Of a DNA stretch of 37,681 nt, positions 28,335 to 35,702 are shown piece after piece. Origin of the DNA: Pseudomonadales bacterium (lineage in GTDB: Bacteria > Pseudomonadota > Gammaproteobacteria > Pseudomonadales > Pseudohongiellaceae); the NCBI GenBank assembly GCA_023256835.1, contig JALREE010000251.1, positions 1 through 37,681 of the forward strand, written 5' to 3'. The notes below the pieces were generated by a model. That model had not been told where the DNA came from. It saw only the letters and a program-made list of their open reading frames with translations, and ran no database searches. Position numbers and translations under genes: made by a program. Within the stretch, counting starts at the first letter, position 1, and every line of letters begins with the position of its first letter.

Positions 28335-28879
28335 TCGAGGAGATCAATCAGGTACTGGCCGAGGCCGACTGCCTGGCCGATGAAGCCAGCCTGCAAGGCA
28401 TACTGGACGCCATGGCGGAGCAGCTGAGGGAGCGTGTGGCGAACAGCATGCCGGTGCTGCTGTGCGTCCTCAATGGCGGCCTGATCCTCACCGGGGCGCT
28501 GCTGCCACGACTGCGGTTCCCCCTGCAACTGGACTATCTGCATGCCACGCGCTATCGCGAACGACTGAGCGGGGCGGACTTGCAGTGGAAAGCCACGCCC
28601 ACGCTGTCCTTGCAAGGGCGGGTCGTGGTGCTCCTCGATGACATTCTGGACGAGGGCGATACCCTGGTGGGTATCCGTGAGTATTGCCTCGCGCAAGGAG
28701 CTGCGCAGGTCCTGACAGTGGTGCTGGTGGACAAGAATCATGAGCGCCGGCACAAGGCCTTGCCGCGTGCCGACATCACCGGCATGGATGCGCCGGATCG
28801 CTATCTGTTCGGCTATGGCATGGACTACAAGGGCTGGCTGCGCAACGCGCCCGGCATCTACGCCGTCAAGCAGTCCTGA
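28331..28879 (+). CDS. hpt: Hypoxanthine-guanine phosphoribosyltransferase family protein
   Basis: VLNGGLILTGALLPRL; PRPP loop VVVLLDDILDEGDTLVGI; FGYGMDYKGWLRNAPGIYAV; overlaps nagZ by 4 bp. Confidence 0.88.
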   Translation: MIEEINQVLAEADCLADEASLQGILDAMAEQLRERVANSMPVLLCVLNGGLILTGALLPRLRFPLQLDYLHATRYRERLSGADLQWKATPTLSLQGRVVVLLDDILDEGDTLVGIREYCLAQGAAQVLTVVLVDKNHERRHKALPRADITGMDAPDRYLFGYGMDYKGWLRNAPGIYAVKQS

Positions 28880-30024
28880 GTCTCGGCAGCCCAGGCGAGG
28901 AACTGCCTGCCATTGCCCCGAAAGACCACCCTGTCCAGGCGCTTCGCCAGCTGATGGCGGTACATCGGATCGTAGTATTCCTGCAGCAGGCGTGTGATCC
29001 AGCAGCGATGCGCCTCTGTGTCGCCGGTGCGCTCCTGCGTGGCGAGTGCTTCCTCCATCAAGCGCCGCAACTCCACATGGCGTTCACCGCCCAGACGACG
29101 CGTGATGCGGTCGAGGCTGCCCAGCAGGTACTGCCCGAACTGGCTGAAGGCACGCTCGGGATCCGCGCGCTCGAAGTCGGCCAGATTGCTGCGGATGTAG
29201 TCGTTGAGAATGGTGTCGGCGCGCACGTCCAGCGGCTCCTCGATCAGTGCGATGGGCGCCGCCTTCATGGCGGTGTATAGCACGAAGGGTACGGAAAGCG
29301 AGCCGATGGCGTGGCTCTCGTCCTCCAGGACCAGACGACCGCCTGGACGATGTTCCTGGCGCAGCAGATCGATGGCAAGGGCATTCTCGAAGTCGATCTG
29401 ACTGGGTTGACCGTCGAGCAGGGCGCCAAAGGCGGAACCCCGGTGACGCGCGTGGCCTTCCAGATCAACTCCTTCCGGCAGGCGACGCAGCAGATGTGTC
29501 TTGGCACAGCCGGTGGCACCGGCGATCACGAGCAAGGGGCGGGTATGACTGGCTTGCTCGATGGTCTCCACCAGGAACTGGCGCATGGCCTTGTAACCGC
29601 CTGGTACGCGAGGGCAGGGGGTGCCGGCCTCGGCCAGCCACTGCTGCACGATGGCCGAACGCAGACCGCCCCGAAAGCAGTAGAGCCACGCGTCGGGATG
29701 AGCCGCAAGCCAGGCCTGCCAGCGTTCAATGCGCGCCTGTCGAATCTCGCCCTGCACCAGTCGGTGACCAAGCGCAATGGCAGCATCCTGACCTTCCTGC
29801 TTGTAGCAGGTGCCGATTCTTTGACGCTCGACATCCTCCAGCAAAGGCAGGTTCGCGGCGCAAGGAAACGCGCCCCGCGCATACTCCACGGGGGCTCTGA
29901 CGTCCATTAATGGAGTATTATTGAGCAGCAACGAGCGGAATAGATTCTGGTCTGTTTCTTGCAAAGTTACGTTCCCCGGACCGTCGACGAGTTCAAGCTC
30001 CTGAAAGAGCGGCCGATATTGCAT
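28858..30024 (-). CDS. selU: tRNA 2-selenouridine/2-geranylthiouridine synthase
   Basis: Rhodanese domain LMDVRAPVEYARGAFPCAANLPLLEDVERQRIGTCYKQEGQDAAIALGHRLV, YCFRGGLRSAIVQQWL (catalytic Cys), P-loop GATGCAKTHLL, DLEGHARHRGSAFG, EEYYDPMYRHQL. Start 30024 preferred over the ORF track's 30180. Also known as mnmH/ybbB. Confidence 0.93.
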   Translation of the reverse strand: MQYRPLFQELELVDGPGNVTLQETDQNLFRSLLLNNTPLMDVRAPVEYARGAFPCAANLPLLEDVERQRIGTCYKQEGQDAAIALGHRLVQGEIRQARIERWQAWLAAHPDAWLYCFRGGLRSAIVQQWLAEAGTPCPRVPGGYKAMRQFLVETIEQASHTRPLLVIAGATGCAKTHLLRRLPEGVDLEGHARHRGSAFGALLDGQPSQIDFENALAIDLLRQEHRPGGRLVLEDESHAIGSLSVPFVLYTAMKAAPIALIEEPLDVRADTILNDYIRSNLADFERADPERAFSQFGQYLLGSLDRITRRLGGERHVELRRLMEEALATQERTGDTEAHRCWITRLLQEYYDPMYRHQLAKRLDRVVFRGNGRQFLAWAAETQDCLTA

Positions 30025-30141
30025 GAATGGCAATCCAGGAACAAGGACGCCGTCCCGTTGCTCAGAGACCCGGCAGACCCCCAGGCCGGACATGGATAGA
30101 TTGTGACTGACGATAGCGCACGACTCAGCTCTTCCAGCCTG

Positions 30142-30150
30142 CCCCCCCCC
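30142..30150 (+). repeat. Poly-C(9) homopolymer at the 5' end of the Wzc-like gene
   Basis: cagcctg-ccccccccc-agggag, nine consecutive C. Confidence 0.95.
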
Positions 30151-30182
30151 AGGGAGACCGCCCGCGCTGGTGGTGGCCACTC

Positions 30183-31718
30183 TTGCTGCATGCCCGACAT
30201 CTATTGCTTGCAGGACTGCCCGCAGCCTTGATCATTGCCCTGATCGGCTTTCTGCGCGAACCGCAATTCGAGTCTAGAGCCCTGGTCGAAGTGCAGGCCC
30301 CGATGTTTGCCGGCGCTGAGCAGGACGCACGACTTGCCACGAGTCTGCCCATGCTCATGGAGACGCAGAAGGCCATCGTCGGTTCCGCCGCCGTGGCCGG
30401 CGATCTGGCGCCTGACTTGCGGGTGGAAGTCGTGCCCCGGACTTTCCTTCTGGCCCTGCATTATCGTGCCGCAGACGCCGAGGCGGCCCGCTCAGGGGCG
30501 ACTGCGGTGGCCCAGGCCTATGTCGATTTCGCCGCCAGTTCCCAGGTGGAGGAGATGCGCCGCGCGGCCAACCTGCTCATCGCCCGGCTTGACAGCCTCA
30601 CGCGCCGGCCCGAGCCCATCCAGCCGGACGTCGGCGATGTGGAGCCGCCGCTGGTCGCGTTGAACGCCGACCCGTTGCAGGATCTGATTCCTCCGCTGGT
30701 CACCGTGCCGGCCGCTGCCGCCCTGACTGGTCTGGGGTCTGCTGGCCAGCGGGTACTGGGGCCGGTGCTGGAGTCCGCCCTGGTGAGCGAACTGGTGCGC
30801 AGCTACGAAGCGACGCTCGGTCAGATGATCAGTGCCCGCATTCTGGAAGCGGCCAGTCTGCCCGAGACCCCGCTGCCCAGCGGGCAGCTGTGGTGGGTGA
30901 TGCTGGGTTACATCGGGTCTGTCGCTGTGCCGGCGCTGGTGCTGGCGGCACGCTTCCAGTGGCGCGGCAGCCTCGATTTCCCCGCCGATGTGCCTGCACG
31001 ACTGGCACGTCCCTGTGCCGGCAGCCTGTCCTTGACGCCTGCAGTGACCCTGGCCGACTTCCTCGCCGATCGCCCCTTTGCCCAGGCACTCGCGGAGCTG
31101 CGCATGCGTCTGCAATTGCGTCGTGCTGCGCCGGACCCCCTGGTGCAATTTCCCAGCGGACGCGTTCTGCTGATCTGTTCGACAGCAGCTGGAGAAGGCA
31201 AGTCCACACTGGCGGCCACTCTGGCACTCACACTCGGGCGTTCGGAACGGGTATTGCTGATCAATGCGGATCTGCGCAGCAGTCGTGAATTCATGGGGCT
31301 GCCGGCGCGGGCGCCGGGCCTGTCGCATCTGATTGCCGGCGCCGCCCAGCTGCGCGACTGCGTGCATGCCCGACCAGAACTGGGAATTGACGTGATTCCC
31401 GCCGGCGTCCTGCCACCCAACCCCCAGGAGCTGCTGGCTGGCAAGCGTCTGCGTCGTGTACTGGAGATGCTGCGGCGGCGCTACGACACCGTGATCATTG
31501 ACACCCCGGCTCTCGCAAAATGCAGCGATGCCATGCTGCTCGGCCCCGTGAGCGATGAGATTCTGTATGTACTGGCCGCAGGGGGGCGCGATCTGGAGCA
31601 GACGAGAAGTCATCTGCACAAGCTCGCCATGGCTGATCTTGGGCCTGTGCATCTGGTGCTGAATCGAACTCAGTCCATCGCACTCAGCCCTTTGCCGCTG
31701 TGGAAGGGGGCCGCATGA
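30183..31718 (+). CDS. Wzz/Wzc-like chain-length determinant fused to a CpsD/ParA-type P-loop ATPase domain; the real 5' end probably lies upstream (see C9 finding)
   Basis: N-terminal TM (LLLAGLPAALIIALIGF) then FESRALVEVQAP; second TM after a Pro-rich LPETPLPSG; ATPase domain VLLICSTAAGEGKSTLAATLALTLG, VLLINADLRSS, YDTVIIDTPALAKCSDAMLL. Confidence 0.82.
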   Translation: MLHARHLLLAGLPAALIIALIGFLREPQFESRALVEVQAPMFAGAEQDARLATSLPMLMETQKAIVGSAAVAGDLAPDLRVEVVPRTFLLALHYRAADAEAARSGATAVAQAYVDFAASSQVEEMRRAANLLIARLDSLTRRPEPIQPDVGDVEPPLVALNADPLQDLIPPLVTVPAAAALTGLGSAGQRVLGPVLESALVSELVRSYEATLGQMISARILEAASLPETPLPSGQLWWVMLGYIGSVAVPALVLAARFQWRGSLDFPADVPARLARPCAGSLSLTPAVTLADFLADRPFAQALAELRMRLQLRRAAPDPLVQFPSGRVLLICSTAAGEGKSTLAATLALTLGRSERVLLINADLRSSREFMGLPARAPGLSHLIAGAAQLRDCVHARPELGIDVIPAGVLPPNPQELLAGKRLRRVLEMLRRRYDTVIIDTPALAKCSDAMLLGPVSDEILYVLAAGGRDLEQTRSHLHKLAMADLGPVHLVLNRTQSIALSPLPLWKGAA

Positions 31719-32008
31719 ACCTGAATGAGCTGCAAGCCCTGCTGAGCCAGGAACAGGACGATGCCGGGCCTGAGGAAGGCGCTCAGGCTCCCGTGAAACT
31801 CGTGCCTCGCCGCCAGGACACGGAGGCCGCGACAAGCCCGGCGGCGCCTCCCGCAGCTACCCTGGCGGAACGCCTGCAGGAGATCGAGCTGGCCATGAAG
31901 CTCGGCTACCTGCTGTGCAAGTGCACGTGGCCCCCGCAGATCATGGTGCTGACCGGGGTGGACCATGTCTATCGCTGCAGGCGCTGTTCTCGAGTGCGCG
32001 AGATGTAA
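31715..32008 (+). CDS. Small uncharacterised protein with CxC...CxxC (zinc-ribbon-like) C-terminus
   Basis: ATGA overlap with the Wzc-like gene; MNLNELQALLSQEQDDAGPEE...LAERLQEIELAMKLGYLLCKCTWPPQIMVLTGVDHVYRCRRCSRVREM. Confidence 0.7.
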   Translation: MNLNELQALLSQEQDDAGPEEGAQAPVKLVPRRQDTEAATSPAAPPAATLAERLQEIELAMKLGYLLCKCTWPPQIMVLTGVDHVYRCRRCSRVREM

Positions 32009-32104
32009 TTGGCAAACTATGTGCTTGCACAGGGGAAACGCGCGGAAACGGCCCCGGCCGGCCGATTCTTGCCGCTTCATACTCGTTCGTGAGGTGTCAC
32101 CATC

Positions 32105-32779
32105 ATGATTCGCGCCAGCACAGGCCTGTTCCTGTTTCTGTCTCTCGCCGCCTGCAGCAATACGCAGTCGCTGCGCGGGGAAGTGAGCCATCTCTACAAC
32201 CAGGGGCTGGCGTTGACCTCGAGCGCAGGCATTCTGGACGATCACGAGGTGACACGCAGTTCCCACTGGGTGCTCTCCCAGGATGTCAGTTTCTACATCG
32301 CCTTGAGCGGGCTCGAACAATACCCGTTCCAGCGGCCGGCCCAGCCGAAGGGGCTGCCGTCGACCCTGCCCGTTCCCGAAGACAGCCTGTCCCTGCTGCT
32401 TTCCGGTGAAGTCCGTCGCCAGTTTCCGCGAGTCTTGCGGGCCGAGGGCAGCGAGACCCTCTTCGATGCCCGTCAGTCGGCCGTGCGCAATCGGATCGAC
32501 TTCGTGATCTTCCCCCGCATTCTGCTGTGGGAGGACACGGTGGGTACCTGGCGTGAGTTGGCTGACACTCTGCGTCACCGCAGTGGCAGTGAACTGCAGG
32601 ATGCCTTCGGCCTGGATCGCGCCCGCATCCAGTTGACAGTGCTCGACGTGACTACGGGCCGAGTCGTTGATGTCGTCGCGATCGATACCCGTGCCGGCCT
32701 GCTGGGCCTGTACGACGACTCGCCGGATCGCCTGCTGGTGGCCGCCCTTGGTCGCTACGTGGACAGTCTGGTACCGTAA
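32105..32779 (+). CDS. Putative lipoprotein, DUF4823-like
   Basis: Lipobox signal MIRASTGLFLFLSLAACSN; VRNRIDFVIFPRILLWEDTVGTW; LTVLDVTTGRVVDVVAIDTRAG. Confidence 0.7.
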   Translation: MIRASTGLFLFLSLAACSNTQSLRGEVSHLYNQGLALTSSAGILDDHEVTRSSHWVLSQDVSFYIALSGLEQYPFQRPAQPKGLPSTLPVPEDSLSLLLSGEVRRQFPRVLRAEGSETLFDARQSAVRNRIDFVIFPRILLWEDTVGTWRELADTLRHRSGSELQDAFGLDRARIQLTVLDVTTGRVVDVVAIDTRAGLLGLYDDSPDRLLVAALGRYVDSLVP

Positions 32780-32785
32780 GGTGCC

Positions 32786-33349
32786 ATGACAGAGCCTTAT
32801 TCTTCTCTCGCAGACCGCCTTGCAGGCGGACTCTCCAGCCGTACGTCCGGCGGACCTGATCCTGCCTGGAACCCCACATGCACCGGCTCGATCGCCATCC
32901 GCATCGCGGCGGATGGGCAGTGGTTTCACGAGGAGCGTCCCATCCGCCGGCCAGCTCTGGTAAGGCTGTTCGCCTCCATCCTGCGGCGCGAGAGCGATGG
33001 TGAGTATTACCTGGTGACGCCGGTCGAGAAGCTGCGCATCAAGGTGGACGACTATCCGTTTGTCGCCGTTCTGGTGCAGATCGAGGGTGATGGCGCAGGG
33101 ACGAGCCTGCGCTTCACGCTCAATACGGGTGAGGAGATCGCGGCGGGGCCGCAACATCGGCTGTGGGTGCAGGAGCGCGATGGCGCGCCGCTGCCGCTGC
33201 TGGAGGTGCGACCTGGTGTGCTGGCACGTGTGGCGCGAGCTGTGTTCTATGAGCTGGTGGAGCGCGCGAGTGTGCTGGAGAGGGCGGCGGGCGAGGTGCT
33301 GGCCCTGTCGAGTCAGGGCGAGGTCTTCGTGCTCGGACCAGCCGCTTGA
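32786..33349 (+). CDS. DUF1285-like protein
   Basis: GSIAIRIAADGQWFHEERPIRRPALVRLFASILRRESDGEYYLVTPVEKLRIKVDDYPFVAVLV, typical DUF1285 pattern. Confidence 0.8.
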   Translation: MTEPYSSLADRLAGGLSSRTSGGPDPAWNPTCTGSIAIRIAADGQWFHEERPIRRPALVRLFASILRRESDGEYYLVTPVEKLRIKVDDYPFVAVLVQIEGDGAGTSLRFTLNTGEEIAAGPQHRLWVQERDGAPLPLLEVRPGVLARVARAVFYELVERASVLERAAGEVLALSSQGEVFVLGPAA

Positions 33350-33354
33350 GGAAC

Positions 33355-33681
33355 TCAGCGCGGGGCGGCGCGCCGTTCGAGGGCTGCCGCTTCTTCCGCA
33401 GTGGCCGGGCGCAGGACGTCGATTGCCGCTGCACTCACATCGACTGCCGTTGTGGCGACAGACCTTGCCGCGGCGGCAACGCCTCCCGCCGCCTGGCGGC
33501 CCGGTTCAGCGCTGATGGCGGCCGCGTACTTGCCGTATTCGATGCTCTTGTCTGCCCCCTTGAGGCTCCATTGTGCGGCGGTCGCCGCTGTTCCGGCCAC
33601 TGGCGCGAGCAGGAAGCCGCAGCCACTGAGCAGCAGGGCCAGGCAGAAGGCGAGGGTGGTATGCAGGAGGATCCTGGTCAT
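33355..33681 (-). CDS. Small Ala-rich putative lipoprotein
   Basis: MTRILLHTTLAFCLALLLSGCGFLLAPVAGTAATAAQWSLKGADKSIEYGKYAAAIS...; lipobox LLSGC; convergent with the DUF1285 gene, 5-bp gap. Confidence 0.65.
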   Translation of the reverse strand: MTRILLHTTLAFCLALLLSGCGFLLAPVAGTAATAAQWSLKGADKSIEYGKYAAAISAEPGRQAAGGVAAAARSVATTAVDVSAAAIDVLRPATAEEAAALERRAAPR

Positions 33682-33769
33682 GTTGAGAGTCTCCGTGCCC
33701 CGGCAGACGAGGCGATTTCACGGGCAATGCAGCAAGTTCTGTGCCGAAATCAGGCTCTTGGTGGCCTAA

Positions 33770-33798
33770 TTGACGCTCCCGGATAAACCCGGCATCAT
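33770..33798 (+). promoter_or_regulatory. Possible sigma70 promoter for etfBA: TTGACG-N17-CATCAT
   Basis: 5/6 match at -35 and 4/6 at -10 with 17-bp spacing, about 110 nt before the etfB start. Confidence 0.35.
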
Positions 33799-33908
33799 TG
33801 GCGCCTTTTCGGGCAGGCTGCAGCGGATCACGACAACCTATTGTCACTGCCAGTCGCCCGCGTGTTCCGTACCTACTATCTCACTACTCATTTCCAGGTG
33901 GAGAATCC

Positions 33909-34658
33909 ATGAAGATTCTGGTGGCCGTGAAACGTGTCGTCGATGCCAACGTCAAGGTGCGCGTCAAGGCCGACAACAGCGGTGTCGATCTGACCAATGC
34001 CAAGATGGCAATCAATCCCTTCTGCGAGATCGCGGTGGAAGAGGCCATACGGTTGAAGGAGAAGGGTCAGGCAGAGGAAGTAATCGTGGTGTCCATCGGC
34101 GACAAGGCCTGCCATGAGCAGATCCGCACAGCGCTGGCGCTGGGTGCCGATCGCGGCATTCATGTCGACACGGAAGACGGCCTGCAGCCGCTGGCCGTGG
34201 CGAAGCTGCTGCACGCCATTGTCCAGCGCGAGGCCATCGGCCTGGTGCTGGTGGGCAAGCAGTCCATCGACACCGACAACAACCAGGTCGCCCAGATGCT
34301 GGCGGCACTGGCGGGCATGCCCCAGGGCACCTTTGCCTGTGGCGTCGAGGTGCAGGACGGCAAGCTCAAGGTGGTGCGCGAGATCGATGGCGGCGAACAG
34401 ACCGTCCTGTTGTCACTGCCGGCCGTGGTGTCCACGGATCTGCGTCTGAATGAGCCGCGCTACGCCTCGCTGCCGAACATCATGAAGGCCAAGAAGAAGC
34501 CGATCGACACGCTGACGCCCGCCGATCTGGGCGTGAGTGTCGCCTCGCGGCTGCGCACCCTCAGCGTCGAACCGCCGCCCGAGCGCAGCGCCGGCATCAA
34601 GGTCGCCAGCGTCGACGAACTCATCCACCGCCTGAAGACAGAAGCCAAGGTCATTTGA
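33909..34658 (+). CDS. etfB: Electron transfer flavoprotein subunit beta
   Basis: [73 protein letters not shown]; start corrected from ORF track 33798. Confidence 0.95.
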   Translation: MKILVAVKRVVDANVKVRVKADNSGVDLTNAKMAINPFCEIAVEEAIRLKEKGQAEEVIVVSIGDKACHEQIRTALALGADRGIHVDTEDGLQPLAVAKLLHAIVQREAIGLVLVGKQSIDTDNNQVAQMLAALAGMPQGTFACGVEVQDGKLKVVREIDGGEQTVLLSLPAVVSTDLRLNEPRYASLPNIMKAKKKPIDTLTPADLGVSVASRLRTLSVEPPPERSAGIKVASVDELIHRLKTEAKVI

Positions 34659-34704
34659 CGCCCGGGCCGCGCCCGCCACACGAACACAAGCAGAAGGACG
34701 ACAC

Positions 34705-35634
34705 ATGAAGATTCTGGTGATTGCAGAGCACGACAATCTCAGCCTGAAGCCCGCCACGCTGAGCGCGGTGACGGCAGCCCTGGCCATCGGTCAGCCCGTT
34801 GACGTGCTGGTGGCCGGCGCCGCCTGCGCGAGCGTCGCCAGTGCCGCTGCAGCGGTGGTCGGCGTCAGTCGCGTGCTGGTGGCGGATCACCCGGCACATG
34901 CCGCGCAGTTGGCCGAGAGCATCGCCGCACTGGTGGCCGACATTGGCACGCAATACACCCACATCCTGGCTGCGGCCACGACCACGGGCAAGAACCTGCT
35001 TCCGCGCGTGGCCGCGCTGCTGGACGTGGCGCAGATCTCCGACATCATCGCCGTGAAGTCTGCCGACACCTTCGTGCGCCCCATCTACGCGGGCAATGCC
35101 CTGGCCACGGTGCAGTCCGAGGATCCGGTGAAGGTGATCAGCGTGCGCGCCACGGCCTTTGCCGAGGCCGCCAGTGCCGGCAATGCCGCCACTGTGGAGT
35201 CGCTCAACATCGTGAAGGAACAGGCGCTGTCTGCCTTCGTGGGGCAGCAGTTGTCGACTTCCGAGCGCCCCGAATTGACAGCGGCCTCCGTGGTCATCTC
35301 CGGTGGTCGTGGCATGCAGAGTGGCGAGAATTTCGTTCTCATCGAGAAAGTGGCCGACAAGCTGGGTGCTGCCATCGGGGCCTCCCGCGCGGCGGTGGAT
35401 GCCGGCTTCGTTCCCAATGACATGCAAGTCGGGCAGACCGGCAAGATCGTGGCGCCGGAGCTGTACATCGCCGTGGGTATTTCAGGGGCCATCCAGCATC
35501 TGGCCGGCATGAAGGACAGCAAGGTGATCGTGGCAATCAACAAGGACGCCGAGGCGCCGATCTTCCAGGTGGCGGACTACGGCCTGGTGGACGATCTTTT
35601 CAAGGTGTTGCCGGAGCTGGCGGAAAAGCTCTGA
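34705..35634 (+). CDS. etfA: Electron transfer flavoprotein subunit alpha
   Basis: [27 protein letters not shown]-terminal FAD motif [63 protein letters not shown]. Confidence 0.95.
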   Translation: MKILVIAEHDNLSLKPATLSAVTAALAIGQPVDVLVAGAACASVASAAAAVVGVSRVLVADHPAHAAQLAESIAALVADIGTQYTHILAAATTTGKNLLPRVAALLDVAQISDIIAVKSADTFVRPIYAGNALATVQSEDPVKVISVRATAFAEAASAGNAATVESLNIVKEQALSAFVGQQLSTSERPELTAASVVISGGRGMQSGENFVLIEKVADKLGAAIGASRAAVDAGFVPNDMQVGQTGKIVAPELYIAVGISGAIQHLAGMKDSKVIVAINKDAEAPIFQVADYGLVDDLFKVLPELAEKL

Positions 35635-35656
35635 TTCGTGCCAGCCGAGAATGCAG

Positions 35657-35691
35657 AAGGCCCGTGACTCCAGAGGAATCACGGGCCTTTT
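35657..35691. terminator. Intrinsic terminator, likely bidirectional (etfA / rne)
   Basis: AAGGCCCGTGA-ctccagaggaa-TCACGGGCCTT, perfect 11-bp stem followed by tt; A-rich 5' arm could serve the opposite strand. Confidence 0.85.
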
Positions 35692-35702
35692 CGTTTGCAG
35701 GA

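Noticed and set aside
28998-29060. Possible alternative coding on the plus strand within selU
   Set aside because: Only short Arg-rich frames without RBS or homology features; the SelU frame is well supported.
30492-33157. Long minus-strand ORFs (447 aa and 495 aa) across the Wzc-like, lipoprotein and DUF1285 genes
   Set aside because: Low-complexity Gln/Arg/His composition, no motif; sense-strand genes with lipobox and P-loop motifs explain the DNA.
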